A stretch of 64,000 bases of DNA, taken from assembly GCA_030141605.1 (NCBI GenBank), contig JAQGDQ010002367.1, forward strand, positions 620,501-684,500, given 5' to 3'. Origin of the DNA: Tubiluchus corallicola. Lineage: Eukaryota; Priapulida; Priapulimorpha; Priapulimorphida; Tubiluchidae. Position 1 is the stretch's first letter, and each line of letters opens with the position of its first letter. Shown here piece after piece: positions 12,501 through 23,500 of this stretch. The notes beneath the pieces were generated by a model. It searched no databases, was not told where the DNA came from, and saw only the letters and a list, made by a program, of their open reading frames with translations. Made by a program: the position numbers and the translations under genes.

Positions 12501-14957
12501 CAATGCCCTCAAAAATTGTCTCCGTGTTGGTCATCTGAGAATAATATGCACCGATGGCAGATTGCATTTAATTGTAGCTGCTGAAGTTTCCCCTTTTATT
12601 CTTCTAGTTTTCTATATTTGTAGCGTTTTTACCTGCCGTTTCGATAATGGTTTTCCCCATGTTTCTAAAACGATCAGAGCCGTTTTATTTTTACATTTTC
12701 GCTCAAATAGCCAAAAAATCAATGTTATTTTTCTGCACAAAAAATAATTAATTCCAACGAGAAGTCAGAAACAGAAAAATTCAAATGTTCGACATTAACC
12801 TAGGCATTCATGGTAAAGTTGGACATTAACGTAGGCCTTCATGGTAAAGTTGGACATTAACCTAGGCCTTCGTGGTAAAGTTGGAGTACTTCGGCGTGTT
12901 GTATAATAAAAGACAAACACGGTGCTTTATAAAGTGTGGCATAAAAGCATTAGGGAAGAAGTAACTTACAAAATAAACTATTTCTGAGGAAGCTGTTGTA
13001 AATAATCACTGCGGTAAGTCTATTTATCGGCAAATTAAAAAATGTTAATGCTATTATGGATAAACGTACGCACTGAGCGAGCCTGTATGTTCATAACCAT
13101 AGGGCGGCTAGAAGACGAACTGTTAGGCAATAGCGAAAATGCTGTTCTAAAGATGTGACGTGGCAGTATTAACAATGAAAGGAAAAATCAACGTCCAGGT
13201 AATTTAATAGGTTTTAAGAAAACGTAAAACTCATTGTCTGACATTAGCCTATGTTCGACATTTGGCCCTATCTGTTATACTATACCTATGTAAACTGGCT
13301 CCCATGTGAATGGAATCCACTTGGTTAGGTAGAATATTTCCAGTGATTTAGATGTTTTCCAGTCCAACCATTCTTGGTAGTAAGGTATTCCGTGACATTC
13401 TTCACACGTATTCTATAGCGGCAATAAAAACGTTTAAAGAAAAGAATAACAAGCGTAATGTATTATTGCCCATGGCTCTGCACTGATTTTCTATTTGATC
13501 AAATATCATCATTAGTAATTGATCACTATCGTCAACATCACCATCGACGACGACGTCAAGGACGGGGTCACCTCACATAGTAATAATTTAAAATCTATAA
13601 AAAGTTATAAAAAATCATCCCTAACTATAAATGAACGGGTAGTTATGTACAGTTATTAATCAATTATTTGGTTAACTGAAGATGTAAAGTCATTGTATGT
13701 ACAGACATTTGGATGTGGCTAGGAACACTTCTGTTAGTTCAGTGTCTCATCCTTGATAGCGAATTAAGTTATTGTCCAGTCACTACCATTTACATTAACT
13801 ACGTCTGAATGCTTATGTACAACACAGGCAAGATACATGCTGAGAATGAATTCAATTGGTGAGACACTTTGCCGAGATGTAGCCACTTTCGTGGGTTCAT
13901 GTTTGAATGTATCCTTTCTCGAAACCAATGTTTTACTTACATTATGGAAGGGCACTGCGCGCTTGTTAGCCAACAGTCTCTTCAACTCCTCCTTGTCATT
14001 CGGCATCTCCTGGTTCTCGGCAATCTCAAAAAGTGGGATCACGTAGGCGACATTACCCGGTGGGTGGATATCGTTTCTGTCTATCATCTCAAAGAAGCTG
14101 TTCATCAAATTAGGAGTAGGCTTTAGTTCGATATCCACTAGCAGAATGTGGTCAGTATAAACTGCCAGACGAGCAGTATTTCTCCCAACGTTTATAGGAT
14201 ACGTGCCATATTGGGACATGTCCGGACCGTCCTTAGGAGCCGCGAGCACATCGCTGCACTTAATCGTGGATTTTTGTTCTCGTTTGTGTTTGTAGGGAGG
14301 CGAGTATGTGGGGAAAAATAGAGAAACCGTAACTTTGTTGAGGAAGTTGGTTGAACAGTTTCTGTACAGTGAGATTCTGTCCATGACGAATTGAAAACTG
14401 TCACCTGGCGTATATATTGCTGCTGATATAGGTCCATCAAACCTCTCAGCAAGATCAGGTAAATGATGTAAAAACTGCCAAGACAACTGAGTTGCAATGG
14501 TCATCGACTTCTGGCGTGGGAACTCCTCATCGGATTGGATGAAATTTAGGACTTTTGTGTAGTGAAGAATTTTATCCGTGACGGGATCGTGAAATTCTGT
14601 TTTAATGACCTCTTGAAATTTAATACTTATAAGCTTTTCCCGTTTCTGAGTAGTAGTAGATGGCACAGACTGTGATCTGGCTGCTTTTAATTTTGTCACG
14701 TCATAGTAAGTCGACATGTTTATATCACTTATGGTACTACTACGTTGGTATGTTTTATTTTGAAAACTGTTACCATCCTTGTTCGAAGCTGCTGTTGTAC
14801 ACTTTACCCTCATTTCACAATCAGTGTTGTTTTCGCCTACCACTAGCGCTCCTCGAATGCGAAAACCGCCAAGAAAAATAAATAAGGTTTGCAGAAAAGA
14901 TACTATCAGCACTACAACCTGAACACACAGCAAGGAACGAGTCTTCATTCGAAACAT
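9571..14957 (-). CDS. Type II membrane glycosyltransferase, family GT49 (B4GAT1/LARGE-like)
   Basis: Three exons join in frame: 14957-13941, 13412-13286, 10001-9571 (stop TGA), giving 524 residues. Residues about 8-33 form one hydrophobic segment near the N-terminus (VQVVVLIVSFLQTLFIFLGG), as in a type II Golgi enzyme. The catalytic domain shows YPINVGRNTARLAVYT, LLVDIELKPTP at the usual DxD position, FEIAENQEMP, the CEECHGIPYYQEW block (exon 2), WEPVYIG split across the second intron, and EEQFRGNGYDK...LDNAFLVHKG in exon 3. GT49 enzymes add glucuronic acid or GlcNAc to glycans in the Golgi; which substrate this one uses cannot be told. The metal motif reads D-I-E rather than D-x-D. The start is the first ATG ahead of the membrane segment. 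Splice sites are strong: AAT|GTAAGT and TTTTTTTCAG|GT. It lies tail-to-tail with the racemase and in tandem with the LRR gene. Confidence 0.92.
10441..10570 (+). mobile_element. tRNA-derived SINE head fragment
   Basis: GGTGTAGCTCATTCGTAGC (A box) and GCGGTTTCAACTCC (B box) stand at normal tRNA spacing. The acceptor arms do not pair, so it is not a tRNA gene. It lies antisense in the large GT49 intron. Its head resembles SINE family 1, but the family-1 body is not clear here. Confidence 0.6.
11565..11662 (-). mobile_element. tRNA-derived SINE, family 2, copy 1
   Basis: On the minus strand TTTAGCGATCATGGCACC (A box) and CCTGGTTCAAAT (B box) are followed by AATTTTTCGTATTTCCTG and TTTTTCAAGTT. 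The same 3' body follows the copy at 17340-17445. It lies in the GT49 intron between the exons at 13286 and 10001. Confidence 0.55.
12333..13270. repeat. Cluster of GTCGGACATTA-like motifs in both orientations, with a 34-bp minisatellite
   Basis: TAATGTCGGGC, TAATGTCGGAC and GCGTCGGACGTAAT occur at about 12334-12392. The reverse form (GACATTAACC) occurs at 12789, 12823 and 12856 inside three ~34-bp tandem units (12787-12884, each with CTTCATGGTAAAGTTGGACA). It recurs as GTCTGACATTAGCC and GTTCGACATTTGG at about 13237-13265. All lie in a GT49 intron. The opposed arrangement suggests subterminal repeats of a decayed DNA transposon, but no exact termini were found. Confidence 0.5.
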
Positions 14958-15714
14958 ACTAACTCGTTTTCGCCCAAAAATGTAGAACTCAAAGCTTTGT
15001 TAAACTAAGAACAGCCGATAACTTTACTGTGTGTTGTATATTTTCAAGTTTCTTAACGTCTTTGATGCTCGACGCAAGATCTGCTGATCACTTGCACCAC
15101 AAACTGGCGTTTCAAATTGGAAGGTCAAGCTATTGTTATAATTAGGAGTCGTAACATTACTTCCTACATCCATCATGATGCAACGAGCACCACTAATTAC
15201 AAGCTGAAGGCAATGAGTGAACATTCACTTTAGGTATCTCAACCCTTCCATAATTTGTCTGCAACAAGTGTAGATATGTGTTTTCCCAGTTACTGTACAA
15301 CCACTAGTTTAAGTGCTATTTGTTTTTCGTTAAGTAATTGTGTTAATGCTGACGCTGTTGTTGCTGCTGCTGCTTCTGATAATAATAATGATAATGATTT
15401 ATGCCCCTTATAATGGTGCTGAACATGAGGTGCAGAAAGAGGAAGAGGAAGACTACTTCAGAACAGCAATGAGTGCGGTAACAGCAGCGAGAATTTTGTG
15501 CAAAAAGAACACCAACCCTCACTTCTATTATACTGGCCTACAAATGTAGGAAGTACATCAAACCTACCTTCTTACTAAATAATTTTAATCTCACAAAAGT
15601 TTAATCTCATACGTCTACGGCTGTGCGTGATCGATTTAAAAACGTAGTTTACGAACAAAAGAAAGAAAACTCATAAAGCGTTTACTATTCTAAATATCAA
15701 CAACTAACCAATTA

Positions 15715-15720
15715 TTTATT
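15715..15720 (-). terminator. Candidate poly(A) signal of the LRR gene
   Basis: TTTATT on the plus strand is AATAAA on the minus strand, 277 nt downstream of the LRR stop codon. It lies in the 1.0-kb spacer before the GT49 start (14958-15996). That spacer otherwise shows only a short GCTGTT/GATAAT-type low-complexity patch at 15340-15395. Confidence 0.45.
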
Positions 15721-15996
15721 TGCGAATAAAGGTAATCAAACTAGAAACGCTAAATAAAACTTTTATGGCTAACATTACAACATAACTCTTCAAATATATT
15801 ACGCAAAAATTGTTGATTACAACGTTACATGGTCATATGCAATTTGGTAATCTCACGCTTTTAAATATTTAACGTACAACGATGTTAAAAATGGTAAAAC
15901 AAATAATGTACGGTTATATATATATCCTACATTGGCTTAGATTCAGGCACTAGAAGCTACAAATATCAAGCACTGCTGCCAATGAAAAATCGATCA

Positions 15997-18820
15997 TTAC
16001 AAAAGTAACATAATGAGTGTAACAGCCACCAGCCATAACGTCCTTTGATTACTATTGCCTAAAAAGAAAATTAATAATTAATTAAAATTGAGCTCGTAAT
16101 TAAATTATTAAGTTGAAAGTAAAACCCGAATTATTTAAACAGGGGTTAAAATTGCTGTAGTAAAAAATTAAGTTTCGCATTAAATGTCACATTATAATTT
16201 CTAGCAATTGACTTTGCTAACCTGAAGTTGAAATCATTTACAACTTATTATTTTCGAGTTTATTAATAATTCATTACATTTTTGAAAAAAGAAAACATAG
16301 AAAGGTAAGCAAAAATTATTTACTAAGCATTTATTATAACAGTGCTATATGTAAACAGTTTTGTAAGTTGATATGTTTCCTACTTCAATTTCACAGCTTC
16401 AACATCTGCTCAATATATGTGAAAATTTTGCTTTAGAAAATATTATGCTATAGCTCTGATAAGAGGATAATGCTTATATTCCATATCCAGAAGATATGCT
16501 GATCTCTTGTGTTCCAGCGTGATTCTAAATGGTTCTAATGTTAATTTTGTTATTGACCAGAAATATTTGGGTTACAGGTCGACTAACACTGATGGCAACA
16601 CATTACATGATGCTCTTGATAATAAACATCAACGTTGTTTATTATGTACAAGAGGACTCTATAATCTTTCTAGTCGCTGTAGCGCAAGCCAAATGTATGT
16701 CAGCTACAATGTACGTAGTTTTCCTGCACATGTAGGAAAGCTGTGTTCAGTCTCAGAAGTAGGCTGTCTCTTTTGGGCCAGAATACTGTTACTGTATTAA
16801 TAACTTTCTGATATTAGTATTAATAACGTACAATACTGATAAAATTTTTAGTTCGAACAGTTTTAAGTTTTAACTTAAAAGAGAATTTTGATATACCTTT
16901 CTAACTAACCTTTTCTTGTGTATAAGCTTATTATGTTTCTGTAAACTAACTCTGTGCTTGTTTTACTTGTTTTTACTTGTGCTTTATTTTTATTCTTGTT
17001 TTATGGCCTTTAAATGTCTGAAATAAAATAAATAATAATAATGTGGTACCACACTTCCAGGATACTCAATATTATACAATAATATAAATGAAGAACATTA
17101 CCAGTGGAACGACATTGGTAAGTGGAACACGTAGTACACTTGGTCAGAGCTCGAATCTTAATTCCTTCAAGTTCTACTGGTTTGCTACAGACGCCCAAGG
17201 CAGTGTTTGATTCCCAGTTCCATTCAGAGCTCCAGAGCCAGTGAAGTCCACAGTCACAGATTAAAGGATTGCCTAATGCGTAACAAGAAATAAATAATAT
17301 GCACGTCATAATGATGGTACAAACTCACAGCTAATCATACTTTGGCACGAAATTTGAAAAACAGAACAGGAAAAAAGTTGAAATATAATCTGGATTTATA
17401 CCAACGACCTTCGATTTACAAGACAGACGCAGTGGTCAAGGCAAGTCCAAATAGCCAATGTCATCCCCTATATTTGCGCAACTAAATCGATTTCCAACTT
17501 TTTTACGCTTCCTGTCTTTTGAGTTCATTGCGCGTTTATACCTTTATTTATAATAACCTTGACATTAAGATTACTATAATTATATATATCGCAGTATAAT
17601 GAAAATTCCATCTTTATCTCTTAACATAACAAAATCTGTATAAAATTACATTAGCTTATTTCGTAAACTGCGTTGATGGAAATCTAGCTAAATATTTAAA
17701 GCTGTCGGAAGTTTGAACACATTTGCAATTTTAATAGAACGTTTTTAATCGTGTTAGTTAAAAAACTGTAGTTTATTAAAAAATAACTCAACGTCAGCAG
17801 TTAGTTGAATTTTTTGGGCTACTCTTGCTTGAGTAGTAACTTTATAAAGCTGTCTCTTTCGCTGTGTTGTTGTTCTAGTTCTGGTTGTTCACGCGCAATA
17901 AGTTTTTATTTTCTGACGTCACAGTAAAGTTACTCTGCATTCTATGCTTTTACGATCAAATGGATTCAACGTAAAACGATAAATAGCTAGTTGGGCAGAA
18001 AGAAGTCAATAAGCGAATAACTCAATGCTTCGCATTGTAGATTAGTCATTTAGAGAAAAATAAATAGAACTTTGCTTTAATTAAGTGTTCCGCGGTGATA
18101 ACTTAATGTGCTGACTTCAACATATATACACGCCTTCGCTTAATCATCTGTTTATTGCAGTAACAAACAATTTTAATGTTTTTGATACATTATCTTTACA
18201 TTAAATACAACAAACTCACCTTCGATATTTAGTGAGATTGATTTTGTCTGAATGTCAGGGTGAAACATTGGCTTGCTTATGCGAGATATGTTGTTGTTCT
18301 TCAATTGCAACGAATCTAAGTTTGGAAGGGTTGACAGATCAAGATTAACGGACTCTACGCTGGGACTGTTGACTATAGAGATCTCGTACAGACGAGTTAG
18401 CGATATGAATGCTCTGGCATCAATCGAAGTTACATTGACCTTGTCGAAACTAAGTGAAGTTGTTCCCTTGACACCAAGAAATGTCTTCTCAGTCAACTGC
18501 AAACCCTTTTTGTTACTTTCCAGGCTAAATTTCTCCACCGTTTTTCCATACAGAAACTTTTCTGGTAAGGCATCCCCCTTGTAGTAGACGAGATATAGTT
18601 CCCCAATTGGTTGATCGAGTCCCTTCACTGCCCGTTTTAACTGCGATTCAGTAAGATAATTACAGATGATTTGAGGATTATTGTCAGAGTATGATTCCTC
18701 GCAAGTGCAACCCGCGTAGATGTAGTCAAATTTTCGACATTTTCTGATTACTTTACTTCTACATGGTAAAACGCACAAGAGTACGGCGAATAAACACAAA
18801 TAGAAACACTTCGTCTCCAT
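15997..18820 (-). CDS. Small secreted leucine-rich-repeat protein with GPI-anchor-like C-terminus
   Basis: Three exons join in phase 1: 18820-18220, 17272-17102, 16058-15997 (stop TAA), giving 277 residues. Residues 1-21 are a signal peptide (METKCFYLCLFAVLLCVLPC). A cysteine-bearing N-cap follows (RKCRKFDYIYAGCTCEE...IICNY), then about five irregular LRRs (for example LPNLDSLQLKNNNISRI), then a classic LRRCT that starts across intron 1 (GNPLICDCGLHWLW...C...C). The 62-bp third exon encodes NSNQRTLWLVAVTLIMLLL and the stop: a short hydrophobic tail with no basic residue after it, typical of a GPI-anchor signal. The ATG at 18820 was preferred over an in-frame ATG 63 bp upstream because the signal peptide starts there and a strong donor (GAG|GTAAGT) lies between them, pointing to 5' UTR. 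The fold resembles arthropod LRR proteins annotated as non-catalytic luciferase subunit-like. Function is unknown. Confidence 0.82.
16507..17042 (+). mobile_element. 5'-truncated non-LTR retrotransposon (LINE) 3' fragment
   Basis: The plus strand at 16507-16800 encodes a reverse-transcriptase C-terminal region: LNGSNVNFVIDQKYLGY (the usual 'KYLG' block), then LYNLSSRCSASQMYVSYNV. It is followed by noncoding 3' sequence ending in AAATAAAATAAATAATAATAATG near 17042. It lies antisense in intron 2 of the LRR gene, 59 bp from exon 2. The fragment is degraded and cannot be autonomous. Confidence 0.8.
17340..17445 (-). mobile_element. tRNA-derived SINE, family 2, copy 2
   Basis: On the minus strand a tRNA-like head (GCCTTGACCACTGCG ... 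GGTCGTTGGTATAAATCC) is followed by the same CCTGTTCTGTTTTTCAAATT body end as the copy at 11565-11662. It lies in LRR intron 1. The rest of that intron (17446-18219) is AT-rich with nothing recognised. Confidence 0.5.
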
Positions 18821-19405
18821 TACGCCAGATGTGTGTGACAAGCTAACAACCAAAATGTTATAAGTGGCTTCACTTACCTCCACTTCAGAAGTACTTGCTG
18901 AAATATTTGTGTTCCTTTAGATTTTGCGCAGATGCCCCAAGTGGGCTTCCAAACAGGGGGCGGTTCCACATTTCCCACATTTCACCCTTCAAAACCATCA
19001 GTATTACATATATCCATATTCAGAGTTCATACCATTAGCATATGTAAATCATGTAAACATACTAATGTTGTAAGTTTCAACTGCAATCAATACATGGTGG
19101 TTTTATGCTCTTTGTGATTAAATTTTGTTTCGAATGCTTAGTTAGTTCAATTTAGTTCTTAATTTTTTACAGTTCTTTGTTTTAGTAGGCTTTAAAAGTT
19201 TATAACAAAATATTATAAAAATAGTTCCTAATGCTTGTTTAGTATAAATTAAGTTGTTAAATTTGTTTAGTTAAGTGTATATGTGTTTGCCTTTATGTAT
19301 TCATTTCTAAATGTTTGTCGTGTGATCTGCTACTTAATTATATGTAAACTTTACTAATTTTAAGTGGATTGACGTACATTAACATTACTGACCAAACGTA
19401 TTTCC

Positions 19406-19797
<392 letters not shown>

Positions 19798-20578
19798 AGT
19801 AAACAAGCAAGCAAGAAGCATGACTAAAACGCCAATAAAAACCTGTTTACAAGCAGTTACGGTGTTCATTTTATATGGGTGCATGTGTACGTACATGTGT
19901 GTTTTTGAAAAATTAAATATTGTTTGAAAATAAGGTAGGTCCCGGTGAGAGATTAACGTAGCGAAACAGCCCACCGTGCATTGCTACGTGAAACCATGGT
20001 GCATGATGTGTTTTGACTTTTACTATAGCTTCTAAAACTGGTTTATTCAAATTGAACTTGTCAGGGTATGTAAAACTATGAGCTACGCTTTTCGGCGGTG
20101 ATTGAAACACAAAACTGTTACGTGTAGAAGCAGCTCTAGGGAAAACTTAGAAGCGAGAAATGCAATCCTTTATAAATGTAGTACCATTGGTAAGAAAAAA
20201 CTGAAGTGTTTGTGCGTATTATTAAACGTCGTATAAATAATAACTTCTTTACGAAAAGTTTTGAAGTAGGATAGCGCAAAAATATTGACGTTATTTATTA
20301 TAACTTGTGCAATCCTAATTGGACTAATTTCCTTAATCTTAGAAATAATTCATCTTATAAATTATGCCCTGAGTTAGTCACCACAGCATGTGCATATTAT
20401 TACAATATGCGCCTATACTCTTGCAACACCTGCGACAGATGCCTATACCACATTATTATACAACACAAGATAAGAATTTAACATCTAAAATGCAGATCAG
20501 CTATGATTCTCAACGGCACGCGACACTTGAAAATTCGTAGAATGATGTGATTGTGCATTAGAGAATTAGAATTTTGCA

Positions 20579-23500
20579 ATGGAACTTGAACGGCATTGCC
20601 TGCTGCTTGTTGTGGGTAAGTGGTATTTATCGATCAAATTTTATTCAAAATATTTTTTGCAGAGTTCTAGATGTATGTTGTTTGTTTAATCTTAATGTTT
20701 AAGATAATAAACTAAAAATGAGGGCTATTATGCGCTTTAAAGGTCACAGGCTTATAGACCACTAATGCATTGGCAAATGTAGAATAGTCGCCGTTATAAA
20801 CAAGCTTAGATCTTCTATTACCCAGTAATTTATTAGTTTGGCTAGGCGTCTGCTATGCTCACAAACCCTGACAACTTAACTTATTGGACTTATATCTCAA
20901 AGGTCCCTAACACAAATCTAGACTGCGTCATAACCCGTTATGTATTTCAGAATTATTTACAACTAGCAAAATTTACAAATTAATTTTCAATTCTAACTGT
21001 GCCTTACGAATAGTTGAACGTTGTTGTACTATGCACTATGCAATAGACGTCAAAGGGTTCACTAAATGAAAGGATAACCTCAGTGAAAACTGCTTGGAAC
21101 AACTTTATCAGCAATTCTGCCCCTGGTTATTCAATACATTAAACAAAGATGCAAAGAAAATCGCAGCCTGAAAATATTTACTCTCGTTTCCAAAACTGAG
21201 CACATTAGTTTAAAGACAGTTAATTTGGTTCAGATTAGAAAGTTTTTAAAACTGATACATGAATCCTCACCATGCAATTGTATGTGCAAGCATAAGTACA
21301 GAAAAAATAAAGTAATATAAATAGAAATAAACTCAGATAGACATACATAAATACAAATACTTTGAAACAATGAAATAATGACAACAACTGTCTTAAAATT
21401 CACTATAAATACGTAAAAGGGAACCCAAAGTCTGATCACATTAAAACGTTTAGTACTTCTAATGTAATTTTGGACGCAATCAAAAATTCTACAGTTAATA
21501 GCAATCTAAAAATAATTTCTTCTAGAAAGATACAATGACAACAATTCACTTTTACTATATTGTAAAATATTGATATTTTAAAGACAATAATGTGTTATTT
21601 CACTGACTGAACATAGCATCTCTGGCTTGATAATAATGAGGGCATTTAGGAAGATATGTTCTGTGGTTTCAAAACAATAATCACAACCACAATTTGGAAG
21701 GGAGGGGAAACCATCCGAAACTATGCAGCCTTTCAAAAATAAATCACGATTTAACTGACTAAAGCGGCTACACATGCGTGATGGACATTATTGTTGTAAC
21801 AACTGGCGTTGTCGGAAACTGCAGATATAGTAACTGTTACTTATCTTTGGTACTTCTTGTGATAATCGTCTGTTAATGAATCGTTTTTTTACAATTAGCA
21901 ATTATCTTAGCTGTTGAAAGCGAATTGTTGGAGCTAAACGATGATGTCAAAGTTGGAATCCTGAATCTGCACAATGATATTCGAGCTGGATATCAAGAGA
22001 TTCAATACCTGGAGAAGGAGAATGTTCAGCGTCTTTATCCTACTGATATGAAACGTCTGGTGAGACGTATGATGTGCTTTTTTATGCCCAGCATTTTTAT
22101 AAAAATATTAAACTTTTAGAATATTAAACATTGCTCAATGTTATTTAAATTGCTGTCTTTTAAAGCATATAAGAACTTAATGGGAAATACACATTTTCGA
22201 CCATATGTCAAAATGATCTAAAGTTTAACATATTGCAACGCATAATTGTTAATACGCGAATAAAAGCTGGCATATCTTTCATTACAATATTTATTAAAAC
22301 TGATTCAATAATAACGTTTCGCTAATAGTCATTAACGTCTTTAGTTCTGTTGATGGAACAGAGTAGTTGTCAATTAGTTTGAAATGCATATTATTGGAAG
22401 GACATTTCTGATTTGGAATAATGATAATTTCGTAATGTCCATTATAATATATTATATCATTCATTCACTTATATTATACTGGTTTTACGACATTATCAAC
22501 ATTCCCAATCAGAAATGCGCTTGCAATAATATGCACTTCAAAACAATTGCATTTTCTCTGTTCCATCAACGCAGTCGAACACAAATCAGTTTTAATAAAT
22601 ATTATAATGAAAAACATGCCAGATTTTATTCGCGTTTTAAGATTTTAAACTTTTCACTTGACTGTTCGCATAAAGTTTGAACCCAATATGGAAAGCCTCT
22701 TATTAATAAATCCCATTTCGACTTTGATTTATCAATAACGTGAACAAGTTCTCAATTATTCCCACTTTACAAAGTTACAATAGGGGAATGCGGAGATAAC
22801 TTTCAGACAATTAGAACACGAAAATCTGACTGCCTTGTTGTCTGCCCACCAAACATCCTAATGCACTGATGAAATTATGACAAACTATGGCAAACTGATG
22901 ACGCCTGCGTGACGATTATTACTTGAACACTGTTATCACACTAATATTTAAGAATACAAAAATTATTAATGAATAAAGTTACTGTTTTTTATTCATAATT
23001 TCAGGTGTGGAATGCAGAAGCTGAAAGACAAGCTGAGAAACACATTGAAACCTGCATTTTCGCACATGAGGGAGATGGAATTATTTCTCGTGAATTAAAA
23101 GGTTAAAACTTAATACTTAAATCTGGGCAAGTGTGCCTGAATCTGGTGCACATCTTATTCCGTGTTTAAACGGAAGTATGCCTAACAAACTGATCTACGT
23201 TCTGTACAGAAAGTCGGATACACTCTCTTGTGCATCATTCAGATTAAAAGGTGACGAATTGGTTAATACTACCGTTAATGAAAAACTGGAAAGATAAATA
23301 CTTGACCGTAAGGAAATCAACATTGGAAACTCGGACAAGCTATCTAAAGGCGCTGTAAACAAAACAATAGAAAACCATATTTCGTTTTAATGAGAATAAT
23401 CTCAAAAATGCTATTAAAAGTCAACCCGTAAGGAAATGTCTGAAAATTGGCATGACCTTATTAAGTCTCTCGTTGGTACAGGGCTAATTCTTGGAATTGG

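Noticed and set aside
15024-15224. 66-codon minus-strand frame upstream of the GT49 start, a possible 5' exon
   Set aside because: The GT49 exon already starts with a membrane anchor and ATG; the frame ends in a stop, lacks a usable donor in phase, and resembles nothing.
18860-18883. In-frame upstream ATG for the LRR protein
   Set aside because: It would bury the signal peptide behind 21 residues, and a strong GAG|GTAAGT donor follows it at once; the ATG at 18820 is preferred.
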